Shown here piece after piece: positions 46,196 to 57,905 of a DNA stretch of 64,000 nucleotides. Source of the DNA: Nematostella vectensis. Lineage: Eukaryota > Cnidaria > Anthozoa > Actiniaria > Edwardsiidae. Both the position numbers and the translations under genes were made by a program. The stretch lies in contig NC_064037.1 in NCBI RefSeq assembly GCF_932526225.1, positions 18,142,471 through 18,206,470 of the forward strand. The letters are read 5' to 3'. Position 1 is the first letter of the stretch, and every line of letters starts with the position of its first letter. Below the pieces are notes generated by a model. It was not told where the DNA came from, did not search any database, and saw only the letters and a program-made list of their open reading frames with translations.

Positions 46196-46914
46196 TCTCT
46201 GTCAAACCAATAGGTTAAATGAACAAAATGCTTTTGGTTGTCCTGTTAACTTCCAACAAGTTGGCAACTAATTAGTATATAATTTCTAGATGCTAAATAT
46301 GTCTTCACTGCATGTGTGACTTATTCCTGCGTGACAATATAACGCGAAATATGTGGTTTTGTTTTGTTTTTATTTTCTTTAAGTTGTAATCACAGGTCTT
46401 ACCCCAAGCGATAATAGCATACGATAGATATGGGTAAATCAAGTTTTAGTACAGTTGTTTGAGTTTAAGAAAAGTGTTTCTTGAGACTTTTCTTGAGAGG
46501 TTATTTTTTATGTGTTTCTTGAGATTTGTGCCAGTCAAGTCTGGGTGTCATCGTTATTAGGCAATTTAACATCAAATTCGTGATTTGTTTTCTTTTGGAG
46601 TTAAAGTTAATTGACAATTAGTTTATGTCGCACCATTCCTTTACCTTGATTAGTTCTTTATTAATCGATAAAAATCTGACCACCCCCGAAAGAACAAAAA
46701 GAGACTTTTTATGTCTTAGCAGTATTTCCACGGGACAATTATAGAGGGTCCTAAAGGGGTTAAACGGGAGCCGGGATTCGCCTGCCTACCGGGAACGTGA
46801 CATGCTTCAACGGGAACGGGTTTCATTTAAATCTCTTTTTCTTTATGTTATAAAACTTTGTTAATCGCATCAAACCTTGCTGCTCAGTGAACTTAACTAT
46901 CTAAGACTCCTCCT
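46196..46914. other. No gene recognised
   Basis: AT-rich; a small dispersed-looking segment with ACGGGAGCCGGGATTCG and ACGGGAACGGG lies at about 46764-46828. Confidence 0.3.
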
Positions 46915-47890
46915 AACCCTACAGGATTTAGTCCCCCAAAATTACTCCAATGTTGCGAGCTTCTTTGGAGGTGTTGATACATTCATTGCCAAACCAAAGA
47001 CATTCAGAAGTTTATTGTGGGCGAAACTTTGAATGCAGAAGTAGTAGTTCATCTTTGTTTAATTTAGGTTTGTTCACCCCCATCCACATTTCAATATCCA
47101 AAATACATGCTTGTATACGCTGCTTAATATCTGACAGCTCAGAGTCATCACCTGAGCTAAAAGAAGTATAAATCTGAGAGTCATCAGCATAGAAATGAAA
47201 GTCAAGCCAATGGCTGCGTATTATGTCCCCCACAAGAGGAGTGCACAAAAGATATATGATTTGCCCAAGCACTGATCTCTGAGGAATCCCACAAGGAAGT
47301 TCACGAGGACCAGAAGAAACCTCTTGGATGTGAACAAACTGGGAACGGTCACTAATATAAGAATTAAACCAGGAGAGTCCAGATCCAGAAAATCCAAAAC
47401 GAGAAGCCAACCTTTGAAGTAATATTTTATGGTCTACCGTATCAAAGGCAACGGACATATCTAGCAAAAGAAGAAAAACACATCGGTTGGAATCAATATT
47501 TCTCAAAACACCATTTTGGACTCGCACAAGTGCAGTTTTGGGCAGACTTACATGTGGGATACTGCTTTTCCGGCTTGAGATGCAGCGATCTAAATTGCCA
47601 AAGAGCACTTTGCTATCCGACGCATTGTCATCTATGATGTTGGCGTAATATACCATTTTGGTTTACTTACAAGATGTTTTACAAGTTCACACTGCTTTTG
47701 ATACAGTTGTCAATTTCCAATTGAGATTTCCGCCAACGCCTCTCAAGTCTCCTGCGCACACATTTTTCTGCTGAAATGTCAACAGTATACCAAGGCGTGT
47801 CTTGATTGGTGCATAAGCATTAACAATACGAGAGAGCTCCGAGACATACTGCTCACAAAGACCATGAACAGGCTCCTTAGGTGATTTTAC
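46915..47890 (-). pseudogene. CR1-like LINE fragment
   Basis: Minus frames read a pre-RT linker (RRLERRWRKSQLEIDN near 47740; VYYANIIDDNASDSKVLFGN near 47640) then, after a deletion, KTALVRVQNGVLRNIDSNRC, FLLLLDMSVAFDTVDHKILL, GIPQRSVLGQIIYLL, HFYADDSQIYTSF and MGVNKPKLNKDELLLLHSKF. The catalytic YADD is intact, but fingers are deleted and QGSVLGP is altered to QRSVLGQ. After a stop, readable sequence continues (SKEARNIGVILGD) to about 46915. Confidence 0.8.
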
Positions 47891-47917
47891 CAGTTTAGAA
47901 GTTAGTATATCACTGCG

Positions 47918-48931
47918 GTGACATGTAAACGGTATAGAATGAAGACGCGGATAGAGGATTCTGGCAAACGAATAAATAGCCCATCTTACCGCTTATCCCA
48001 GACGTGTCCAAGTATCTTGCTGTGGTTTGGCTTAGTGTCCAACTCTTGCAAATCTGACTCCCACTTGTTTGTGGGTAACTTAGCTGACTTTAATATTCTA
48101 GTCGCCTTTTCTCTGAACTCTTTTAGTTCGACTACGTCATTTCCGGTCTGCATCAATTTATCGACCTATTTGTTCTCCCGGAGTGCATTGATTGTGTTAG
48201 ATAGCTCGGTGGGTTGGCGGTCAAGATGATGGTGAATGGTGGCTCCCAACATGAATGCTACATAAGGGTACACGGGAAACCGGAAGTGCTGCTCTTTGTG
48301 TTGAAGAGGAACTTGAATGCGTCCCAATCTTCTTCCTTAATCGCAATCTGTAAGAATGCTTTCTCCATGTCACCGAGGATCATCGGTGGGGCCATGTGCG
48401 CTCGTATCATGATGTCCCACATTAGTGGTTGAAGAGGTGGACCGGTGTGCATGCATTCATTGACACTATAAGCTAGTGGGTGTGGCTTGCAGCTGACGTC
48501 GAATACCATTCGTACTTTTGTCGTTTTGGCGTTAGCTCTGACCACTGGCTTGTGTGGCATGTCGAAAATGTGGTCACCACGCGATTTGTCTGTCACGCGA
48601 TTATTCCCTCGTATAGCTGGTCGCGGACAATCTTCTCATAGGCTTCCCGTAGTTCCACGTCATTTCTTAGCTTCCTTTCAACATTTCGTAATCGCTTCCT
48701 ACTAGGCTCTTCATTAGTGTTCTCCAGCTTAGCTCCAGGCACCCACGGCTCGCTTACTTCGTACCTTCCGTCGGCTGTTCTTGAAATGTTTCCGCGGAAG
48801 TCGCTGTACACGTCTGATTGGTCAGTTTCGCTCTTATCTTCGATGCCGAGCACATCTAGCGAGTATAGCCTCTCATAGCCGTTTCTTTCGCGCATAAACG
48901 TACTCCTTCCCTCCGTGGACGACCCAACCAA
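47918..48931 (-). pseudogene. BEL/Pao RT relic
   Basis: The minus strand carries SEPWVPGAKLENTNEEPSRK, YEKIVRDQLYEGIIA, then HKPVVRANAKTTKVRMVFDV and HTGPPLQPLMWDIMIRAHMA with PPMILGDMEKAFLQIAIKEE, the BEL RT palm. Further on, after frameshifts, ATIHHHLDRQPTELSNTINA leads to a stop and VDKLMQTGND where YVDD-type catalytic residues are expected, so the second Asp is Lys. ATRILKSAKLPTNKWESD follows. The relic ends near 47920 next to the CR1-like fragment. Confidence 0.8.
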
Positions 48932-49040
48932 ACGTCGTTCCCTCTACCTCTGGATCGTCTGGCTGAACCTTGATTATCTGCTCGGTTCGTATTTTACACA
49001 GTAAAATGCATCTGATAAAATCACGCGGATCGGGTACTCT

Positions 49041-49385
49041 TCACTTGCGGTTCGGTAAAAACGATTTGTCTCTCATGTGGGCATGTTTGGCCTTTAGCTC
49101 TGCTATGGTCGGCCTCTTGATGGTGGTAAAATCGGCCATTTGACTTTCAGTGACTTCTAGGTTTTCACGGCCTTTTCCGTCGACGGAATTAATTTCAATC
49201 TCAAATACGGGCATCGATTGTTTTTCAACATCATTTACTGTCACTATGTGGCGTGACTCGTGTCGTACAGATCTAAGATTTAGCTTTCTGATCACCTCCC
49301 TCGAAACAAAATTTCTCACAGACTCCGTGTCAAGGTACGCCCAAAATGTCCGCCCTTTTACTACCACTTGAATAATCGGTGGCAA
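49041..49385 (-). pseudogene. BEL/Pao DUF1758-type protease relic
   Basis: IIQVVVKGRTFWAYLDTESV and NFVSREVIRKLNL correspond to the retropepsin core; the active-site motif D-T/S-G reads DTE, so the catalytic Gly is lost. ADFTTIKRPTIAELKAKHAH, the usual linker to RT, follows. Confidence 0.75.
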
Positions 49386-49394
49386 TTTTTGAAG

Positions 49395-50728
49395 CTACTT
49401 AACATTGCGCTGTGTTGTTTATCATTGCACAGGCTTGTGTGGTGTCTAGCCTTACACTTATAACAGCCCCTCCCATTACATTTGTTCTCTTTATGTCCAG
49501 TTCGGCCGCAATTGAACATAGGCGATTCTCTGAGAAAAACTTGCGGCGTTTCTCGAGTGTATCATAGACCAGACAGGGCGTCCCCCCAATGAGCTTCTTG
49601 ACACCCAAATATACACCGTCCCTTAGGGGTTTGGGGCGATACGCCCTTTTGATTAAAATAATGGCGCTCCTTCCTCTTATCTCTCGGTTCCTTTTCACAT
49701 TCTTCAGCTGGTTTGTTCCTTTTTAGCCACTTCTGTAGGGCTTTGATGACATCTCCCATTTCCCATGACTCTCATTCTCTGTCGGTTCGTACCAAGTCTG
49801 CTCGGATTTTTTGCAACTTATTGAGGGTGGACAGGGCGAGACCCTAAAGCACATTCCCTTCCCCTAGGGTTTCCAATGCGTCATGACTTTTGCTTAGTGT
49901 TTCATAAAATTCGCGTACCTTCGCATGTCCCCCACTTTTAAGTATTGGTAAGTTTAATATTTGGTCGTCGTGTGCGGCCACAACGGTTTTTGTTTGCCCG
50001 TATTCCTGCCTCAGACGCTCACATGCTATTTTGTAGCCCACTTCTCCTGGTTTCAGATTTGAAAGTTGATCGCGCACACTAGGCTCAACTAGCTCTAACA
50101 AATAGCCAAACTTCTCCTCAGCTGAGATCTTTTTATTGTCAAATTGGGAAATAAACATTTTTTCAAACCTTAGACAATCTTCGGCAGTGCCTTACTCTAG
50201 TAATTTAGAACGACTTGCGGCGCTTTCTATTTCTAGCTTCTGTTCTGCAACTCTAATTTCCGCTTGGAGCCTCTCCTCCCTTAGCTCTTTCTCTCGCTGC
50301 TGGACTTCTCTACGTTATCTCTCTTCCTGCTCGAATTTAAACTTATAATTCTCGGCGTCAGCTATCTGGATTTCTCTCTTGTTTTTCTTCTCTAGGCGCC
50401 TTACCATCCTGTCTCTGTTGTCTAATAGCATGGAATATCTATCCTTCGTATCTTTCTTCCATTGCCTTATAGCTAGCGCAGTAGATTTCCCAAGATCTAA
50501 TTTTAGTTCTTGTAATTCAAGAATCAAGCTGTTTAATCGTGCATTAATTTGGCTTGTACGCTGGGGGGGGGGCTCAGTCATTTTCATCTCTTCAAAATCA
50601 CATGAGTTGATCAATTCATCAGTGTCTTCCAAATAGAATGTCAATTTCTCGATTTCTTTATCGATCTTAGTGTTAAATTCCAGTTCTGGGTCTGTATCGA
50701 CACTTTCTGTCGGTTCCGGATCACCCAT
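49395..50728 (-). pseudogene. BEL/Pao gag relic with two zinc knuckles
   Basis: The ATG at 50728 opens MGDPEPTESVDTDPELEFN followed by coiled-coil (QINARLNSLILELQELKLDL; EKKNKREIQIADAENYKF). In the same frame with stops come FISQFDNKKISAEEKFGYLL and VREFYETLSKSHDALETLGE, a typical gag matrix/capsid region. Near 49440-49530, in a shifted frame, two knuckles are readable: CGRTGHKENKC (its first Cys pair broken by a 1-nt loss) and CYKCKARHHTSLC. The protease and RT relics downstream belong to the same element. Confidence 0.8.
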
Positions 50729-50879
50729 GTTTGAGTGGTCCCGAAGGAATGTTGTTTGTCTCTTGGTTCGTATCCTGGTTTTTTACTTAATCCTGGTTAA
50801 GGCACCACTAATGTACGGAACTTGCCGATACACTAAAATCTCGGGTTTTTATTGATATTTATTCTTCTATAATCAAGTG

Positions 50880-51414
50880 GTAAAAGTGTTCACTTATCAG
50901 CGGCGTAGCCAGGATTTTTAACAGGAGTTGGCCCAAAAGGCCTTTTCAAGGCATTGTCTCTTGTCTTTTAGATAATGTCTCATACATTTACTGTATTTTT
51001 GGCTGCTGGAAGGGGGGCCCTGGGCCCCAATATTTAAAACAATATTAGTGATCTCTTAGAATGGTTCAGTTGTTATTGTATAGGATTGATCCATTAGCGT
51101 GGGACCCGTAAGGGATAGCAGTATCGAAAGCATCTTTGAACACACCCTAAGGGATAGCAGTTGAGGGAATTTTATACCCTAAATAATAGGACGATCACCC
51201 CATCTAGCCCCTAATGGAGTTAATAAAAATAGACCATTCTAACTTGTTTTAAAAATTTCTGACTGCTTTTGTTAATTTAATTAGTCTGGTTCAGTATTTT
51301 ATAACAAGTTTTCATTTGTAAAACTATTACCTAGTTGTCCTACTTTACCCTTAGCTGAATTAATGCAATATGAAATGCCTTGGTGGATTTACGTAAAAGT
51401 TTGGAAGACAGTAT
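50880..51414. other. Intergenic, dispersed-repeat-like pieces
   Basis: Contains GGCGTAGCCAGGATTTTTAA with GGGGGGCCCTGGGCCCC (50903-51030) and a doubled AAGGGATAGCAGT (about 51110 and 51150). No open frame of interest. Confidence 0.35.
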
Positions 51415-51418
51415 TTAA

Positions 51419-52209
51419 CACATTGACCCCTCAACCGGCCTGTACCGGCTTTGGGAAGTACCCACAACCCAAAAAATTCATAAATACAAACTAAACACAA
51501 CAAGATGAAGATACTCAAGCATCAGTCTAAGGGATAAATGGTCTTGAAGATATGTATCCAACCAAGGTTTTGGCAACTACTCTTAAGACAAATAATAGCA
51601 CAGGTTCTTCGACAAATTTCAAATCGAACAAGGAAAGAAAAGCAGAATCAACCCTCTCAATAAAACGCTCAAAATACCACACAAGGGAGAGAGATCAGCA
51701 AACACAGCTAAAGACACAAATAGATAACTTTATTCTGATCCTCCAGGTTCATTTCCATGGCCTCAAAACACAATGTCCACTCCTTGAAGGCTTGTAAAAC
51801 CACGAAGATGCCTTTACGGGTTGCAAAGCATTCTGGGAGATCCAGGGAAAAATTCGCGAGGGGAGGGCCAGTCAACACCCCTCCCAAAGTCAGATGGTTT
51901 TTTAGAAGTTTTTTCACCCCGAAGCCAAACAAATCAATTCCAGGTCATACAGACCCAGAATAGCAGTGTAAACAATTTTGGAATAAGTTTGGTTCCAGAG
52001 AAGACAGCATTTAGGAGAGCTGTGGTGATTCATTAGAAAATTATTTTCTCATCCAGGCAAAGCTAAACAAGAAAAAATAATCATGAATCCACCTTTGCTT
52101 GCAAATATCCATAAGCAAAGCACTCAATTATGCCCCAATAGACTTCATGATGTCCTGAGACACTCTCCTAATATGCTCTTAGCTGTATTTTTGATGAAAA
52201 ATACAAGCA
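51419..52209. mobile_element. TTAA-flanked element, copy 2 (3' truncated)
   Basis: Starts CACATTGACCCCTC after TTAA (51415-51418) and matches 16824-17619 along its length with scattered small differences, in the same orientation. Similarity stops at about 52209 (GAAAAATACAAGCAACC), so the right inverted end is missing. Both copies share the minus-strand open segment containing QAFKEWTLCFEAME. Confidence 0.8.
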
Positions 52210-52356
52210 ACCAAGCAACCTTATCCGAAAGAAAATTATTTTCTTACAACCTGCTAAATGACAACACACACAGCATTTATATAGAAAGTTGTATCGCATA
52301 TGTACAACCTGGATCTCACAAAGAAAGATAAGGTAAAACAAAGTTAAACACAAACC

Positions 52357-52502
52357 TCGAAAAGCAGCGCTCTGTTCTGGGCTTTCCTAATCCTTTTTTC
52401 ATCAGCAGATTCTTCCGCCAGTTCGTCGCTTTCATATAGCCAACCAGCCTCGCTCTTATCGACGAGTTCGATTAACTTCTGACGTCTTTCAATCAGCTTA
52501 AA
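52357..52502 (-). CDS. Candidate exon of a repetitive gene family
   Basis: On the minus strand an acceptor-like CTGACCTAG precedes an open stretch [40 protein letters not shown], ending at a donor-like TCGAG|GTTTGT. The SEAGW...Y.SDELA.(E/D)S.DEKRI pattern resembles a coiled-coil N-terminal protein common in coral and anemone gene models and often attached to transposable elements. No partner exon was found in the window. Confidence 0.45.
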
Positions 52503-52509
52503 CTAGGTC

Positions 52510-54534
52510 AGAAACGAAAACTTTATTTTGCTAAAACATAAGTCTAGAGGTTAAGTAGCAGGCCTGAATAAAAAAGGCGCTTCGTTTTTGTTGGTTTTTG
52601 GATTTTTTTTAAATTTCCGTCGAAAGAAAATGTCTCGCAGACTGGGACCGAATTTGGACTGTTGGGAGGCCTGTGGTGACTTCACAACCATGGTACGGCG
52701 CGAAATTTTAGTGTTGAATCATATAGGAGATCCGAAATCAAAGCCCCAGAACTCAGTCGAATAATGGCGTCGTTGATCGAAAGTATCAGGCCAAGTGGCT
52801 TAGAGCTCACAGACCCCAGTGACAAGAGTTCAACAGAAGAAGACAACAAGGAGTTTGGGATGCGAGTTTCCGCAATATCACTATCAGACGCATGGCGAAC
52901 CGATCGTTGAAGGATCATCTGGTGAAAAGGAGACACAGCCAAAGCTTTATATAATACTATAAACACTGTGAATATACACAAATGTGAGTTCAGTCTTCTA
53001 TGGTGAACTCCAAGCCGTAAGGAAGTTGATTCTGAACTTGTAAAAGGCGAAAGCATTAAAAAAAACCTTGACATTACAGAACTACGATTTACGAATGGAA
53101 TTGGAAGTGTTGTTTTCAACGCTGAATGGGATACTGAAAGACTATGACTCAACTTTAGAGGTACTTGTCGATGAAGTAGCATAGGTTGATAAATATGGAC
53201 TCGCATGAATCTAGCATGGAGAAGTGGGATTGAGGTAATAAAAATGTTTTTTTATTTAACGGTAGATAGCTTTCGTTCGTTTTGTTCGCCGTAGAGATTG
53301 TCAAAAATTCGAATTTGCCTGTTCTGTTCTCTGTATTTCCTATTTTATTTCGAATCAAATCAGATAAAATAGGCAAATCCTGTTTCACGTGAGTATTAAT
53401 AGATTAATGACACATTAAATTATTTGTAATCGATTTTACGGCAAACTTTCATTCAACCAACACGCTCGATTGCTATTGACTTTTCCCGCTTGAAATCTTC
53501 TCAAATTTCATTCTTCGATTTTGGTCATGTTCTCGATATTATTATTACAAAAGTAATAAAATGACTTCTACAACTCTTTAGATTCCGGTTCCAGCCATTG
53601 GATATTTGATCCTTTCTTGTTAATCTTATTGGATTTTGTTGTTAACTATTCATTGCCTCGATCGGAGTAAGTCGAAGTCAGAGGAAAATAAACTATAAAC
53701 TAGTGAAATCCTAACAGATAGAAATACGAGGTGGCGTTATCGGTGTGAGTGCTGTGGACAAATACAATGTTGTCATGTGTATTGCATTTTCTTTTGAGGC
53801 CAAATGCGTTGCCGTTGTGTGAAATACTTGCTTATTCATTTTTGCGTTTTGTATTTTTGAACAAAAGAAACGTATCAATGAAAAAGAAATGACCACTAAA
53901 GCCAGGCTGATTCTGTTTTATTACATTCTTTAACTTATATTTAAATAAAAACTATAGTAACAAAAACAACTTCAAAACTTGCTGTGACTCGCACAGTCTG
54001 TCACAGCGTAATTGTCGTAAATATGCATTGTATACTTAGTACATGCGGTCCCTTGCGAGCTTTTTCCGTTATGTTCTCTTTTCTTTCCCGATGCAGTGTA
54101 GGAAGAGGTTCCCTTTTTAAACTACTTTTGAATTTCGGGACCATAGCATCAGGGAGATTCAGGTTTGATCGCTTGAATCATTCATCGGCGAAATGGCTCG
54201 AACAAAGAGCGGTGGCGCTTCCGATGGAGAACTCCTTTCGCTTAGTCCCGAATTAGTTCCTAATTTCCTGGTCTTTTGGAGATGCATGTATTGACACGTG
54301 TTGTATAGTGGTTGTTGGAGCAGCCCATGGCTGTGCAAGTACTGCCCGGTTTTTTTTACGAGTTTGCCGTCATTTTAAAACGAAGTTGCTATCGTTTTAA
54401 AACAACTTTGAGAAGCTGTACCAAGGTTGTGACGTCATAAGCCCGGCTTCGACCGAGCAAAACGCGAGACAGTTTGCAATGGCAAAACAACAACTTCGCG
54501 CGTGTTTTGTAAAAAAATGAAAAACCTTGGACGG
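52510..54534. other. No gene recognised in 2 kb
   Basis: Short minus frames at 52682-53206 and 53155-53388 have no recognisable content. A/T-rich. Confidence 0.3.
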
Positions 54535-54567
54535 TGTGACAATATCGGCTGTACGTGACCCAGCACG
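54535..54567 (+). repeat. Partial gypsy LTR head
   Basis: TGTGACAATATCGGCTGTAC and the next bases match the start of the LTR at 54715 with one difference, then diverge. It may be a remnant of an earlier insertion or an LTR-internal duplication. Confidence 0.5.
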
Positions 54568-54714
54568 ACAGCTAGCCCTCGTAGGTCAGGTCGTACACAC
54601 AGGGCTCCGGCATGGCACAACGACTACCAGATGCAATAACTGTTTGAAGTTATATGTATATAGCAACATAGCGTTAGAATAGGAAATTTATGTGTTTTGT
54701 TATTAGTGGAAAGA

Positions 54715-54892
54715 TGTGACAATGTCGGCTGTACGTGACCCTTGGTCACGGAACCCGATTTATTGACAGCTTGAACTCTCATGTGATTACAAGATCAGAT
54801 CGCATAGCCAAAAGCATTGAGACCAGAATCAAAGGCAATAAATCACGGAAATACAGAATATCAAAACTGCGTTCATTCATCATATTGTTACA
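54715..54892 (+). repeat. 5' LTR of second gypsy element
   Basis: TG...CA-bounded, 178 bp, ending ATTGTTACA right before TGGTGGCAGC. There is no partner LTR in the window, so the 5' edge at 54715 is inferred from the TG start and the terminal inverted match with the end. Confidence 0.6.
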
Positions 54893-54975
54893 TGGTGGCA
54901 GCCAGTAGCTGAGCGAACCCTACACGAACAGCAGAACGAATATATTTCCCTTGTGAAGTCAAAACTCGGTGACAG

Positions 54976-55670
54976 ATGGCCACGGGTTTCACATTGGATC
55001 CGCCGGTCCCACTAGCAATACATGACGCTACGATAGCAGAGAAATGGAAACGGTTTAAGCTGGCTTGGGACAACTACTCCCTTGCGACAGGGCTCAACTC
55101 CAAACCAGAAGATGTGCAAGTAGCGACTTTCCTCACAATCATCAGAGAGGAAGCTAGAGACGTATTTTCAACCTTTTCTTGACAGGACGGGTAATAGCAA
55201 AGTTTGCGGAGTACTGTGAGCCGCGGAAAAACGTACCGTTCGAACGCTACCGCTTTAACAAGCTAGTACAAGAAGCGGGCGAGACTAATGATCAATATCG
55301 TACGGCTCTGAGAAAACTTGCCGAGGGATGTCAGTTTGCAAACATTACACCGGATGAGATATTGCGTGACAGATTTTTGTTTGGCGTGCGCGATAATAAG
55401 GTGCGCGAGCGTTTGTTAAGAGAAACAAACCTCACCCTCAAGAAAACAGACGAAATATGCAGAGCATCAGAAAGCTCGACGGCACAGATGAAAGGAGTTG
55501 GTCAAGCCGATACCATTAGCGCTGTGGTTTTTAATAAGAAAAGCCAACGCCATCAAGTCTGCCAGCAGGACCGCGTGCGGCAACTGTGGCCGAACACACG
55601 AGAGTGGCGACTGCCCGGCCCGTGGGAAAACGTGCAATGTGTGTGGAAAAGTTATAAGCAAACGTATGTG
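54976..55670 (+). pseudogene. gypsy 2 gag, frameshifted
   Basis: The ATG at 54976 starts MATGFTLDPPVPLAIHDATI and runs to a stop at 55182; the next frame continues KFAEYCEPRKNVPFERYRFN, QYRTALRKLAEGCQFANITP, RDRFLFGVRDNKVRERLLRE, a standard gag capsid order. In a third frame near 55560-55660, ACGNCGRTHESGDCPARGK and CNVCGK form the zinc-knuckle region. Two frameshifts make the copy defective. Confidence 0.85.
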
Positions 55671-57593
55671 ATAAGCAACGTGTCAGCCGTCACCCTTGAC
55701 GACTCCCAACTTGTCACGCTACGGCTTGAATCAGGAAACAGCTTGCATTTCCAAGCGGACACAGGTGCTCAGTGCAATGTGGTCCCGCTGAGCCTGTACA
55801 AGAAAGCGACGAATGACATTGTACTAAGAAATGTAAAATCTACCAAGTCCACTATTTCCGCCAATGGAGGATCCAAACTTGCTTTAATAGGCCAAGTGAT
55901 TATACCGGTGTGGAGAGACACCAAGAAGTTTAAGTTGGACTGCAAGTTGGTCGACAAAAATGATAGTCGTCCCATTCTAGGAAGAAAGGCCTGTTTAGGA
56001 TTGAACATTATACAGTACATGGATAATGGCGCCATCAACAAACCGATCATCGGCAACTCCACGGTTTATGCTGTACATTCCTCGGCAATCGTGACTATCG
56101 ACAATATCGTTCAACAATTCCCAAATGTATTTGCAGATGAGGTCGGACTACTGGACGGCGAGTACCACATAAAGCTTGACGGTACAGTGAGTCCTGTTCA
56201 GCATGCACCACGACGGGTCCCAGTAGCTCTGAGGGATCAACTGAAGGCCGAACTCGACAAAATTGTGGAGCAGGAAATAATTGCACCGGTAACTGCACCC
56301 ACACTTTGGGTGAGTACACTGGTGGTGGTTCCCAAGAAGAACGGCAAGCTTCGGTTGTGTCTTGACCCGAAAGATCTCAACAAGGCTACCATGAGGGAGC
56401 ACTACCCACTACCCACTATTAAAGATGTTGCGACACGACTCCATGGAGCGAAGGTGTTCACAAAGCTAGACGTCCGGAGCGGTTTCTGGCACATCAATCT
56501 CGATAACTTAACATCTTATCTAACCAACGTTCAACACTCCATTCGGGCGTTTCCGTTGGAGGCGAATGCCTTTTGGAATACGCTCAGCTCCTGAGGTGTT
56601 CCAGAGAAGAATGCAGAGGTCATAGAAAGAATGCCACAAGTGGAAGTTATCGCAGACGACTTTGTTGTGGTCGGAAAAGGGGGGACGCTCGAGGAGGCCA
56701 ACAGAGACCACGACAAGCACCTGATGGCTTTCCTCCACCTGTGTGAAGAGAAGGGGCTGAAGCTCAACACAGACAAGCTGAAGCTCAGACAAACAGAGGT
56801 ATCCTTTATCGGCCACGTAGCGACGGGAGATGGTCTTAAGGTTGACCCGGCTAAAGTAAAAGCAATTCAAGAAATGCCGGCACCAACCGACAAGGCAGGG
56901 GTACAACGCCTGTAAGGGTTTGCCCAATACCTAAGCAAGTTCCTCCCTAACCTGTCTGACACCACCAGACACCTCCGGGAGCTAACACAGCAAGAGGTCG
57001 CGTGGAGCTGGGACGAGCCGCAACAAAAGTCCTTAGATGCCCTCAAAGACGCAGTTACAAACACACCAATACTATGCTACTTCAACGTGAAATAGTGTGT
57101 CACACTACAGTGTGACGCATCCCAGTTTGGGCTTGGTGCCGCTCTTCTACAGAATTGCCAACCGGTTGCTTACGCCTCTCGGGCACTCACCCCAGCGGAG
57201 ACTCAGTATGCCCAAATAGAGAAGGAGCTATTGGCAATAGTATTTGCATTCGAGCGTTTCAATACGTACATTTACGAGCTGGATGGGCTCATGGTAGAAA
57301 GCGATCACAAGCCGGTGGAGGCAATCTTCGTGAAGCCCCTACACTCTGCCCCCCAGCGACTGCAAAGAATGCTGCTTAGGCTTCAAAGATACAGCCTCAC
57401 CATAAGGTACAAGAAGGGCAAGGAGATGTTCCTCGCGGACACTCTCAGCCGTGCACCCTTACCTGAGGTGAATACATGTGATTTCGTGCACGTCGCCGAA
57501 GGGGAGGTGGGCGGGTCGAAACTTTTGCATGACTTACCGAGCTTCGATGATACGTTAAAAGCCTCGAGACTTTTAGATAAATTTCTTAAATAG
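55671..57593 (+). pseudogene. gypsy 2 protease-RT-RNase H, frameshifted
   Basis: Protease has FQADTGAQCNVVP. RT has LWVSTLVVVPKKNGKLRLCL, DPKDLNKA and VFTKLDVRSGFWHI, then a frameshift near 56520 and VEVIADDFVVVGKGGTLEEA (catalytic ADD). A stop at 56913 precedes GFAQYLSKFLPNLSDTTRHL. RNase H reads VTLQCDASQFGLGAALLQN, QPVAYASRALTPAETQYAQI, EKELLAIVFAFERFNTYIYE and ends after MFLADTLSRAPLP. The frame closes at 57593 without reaching integrase. Confidence 0.88.
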
Positions 57594-57905
57594 GCCCATA
57601 CTCGCCAAATATCTACATACCATACCCCGGAATGTCTCTAGGGAGTTTGGTGTAAACTCACTCACGCACGGTTGTGTTTCGCGACATATCCTCTAATGAA
57701 AATAGTGAATCATTTTCACTCAAGAATATGCCGCTTACTGACTCCGCGTGAGTTAAGTTATGGGAATCGAATTTGGCTCCGGCATTAACCCTGTCCTCTT
57801 ACCCCATGCGTAACGAGACTAAACTATCACAATAAATGACACCGGGAATATTCGACGGCTTTATTATCTTCCTCCCAAAACTCAGAAAAAACGGCATACA
57901 TTCAG

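Larger units (their letters stand above)
54715..57593 (+). mobile_element. Second Ty3/gypsy element, 3' truncated
   Basis: A 178-bp 5' LTR (54715-54892, TGTGACAAT...ATTGTTACA) and primer-binding position (TGGTGGCAGCCAGTAGCTG, 54893-) lead to gag and pol on the plus strand. The element stops after RNase H at 57593; no integrase and no second LTR follow, and a DIRS-type element begins instead. This is Mag-like by its TGGTGGCAG primer site and Pol sequence, an impression rather than a proof. Confidence 0.85.
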
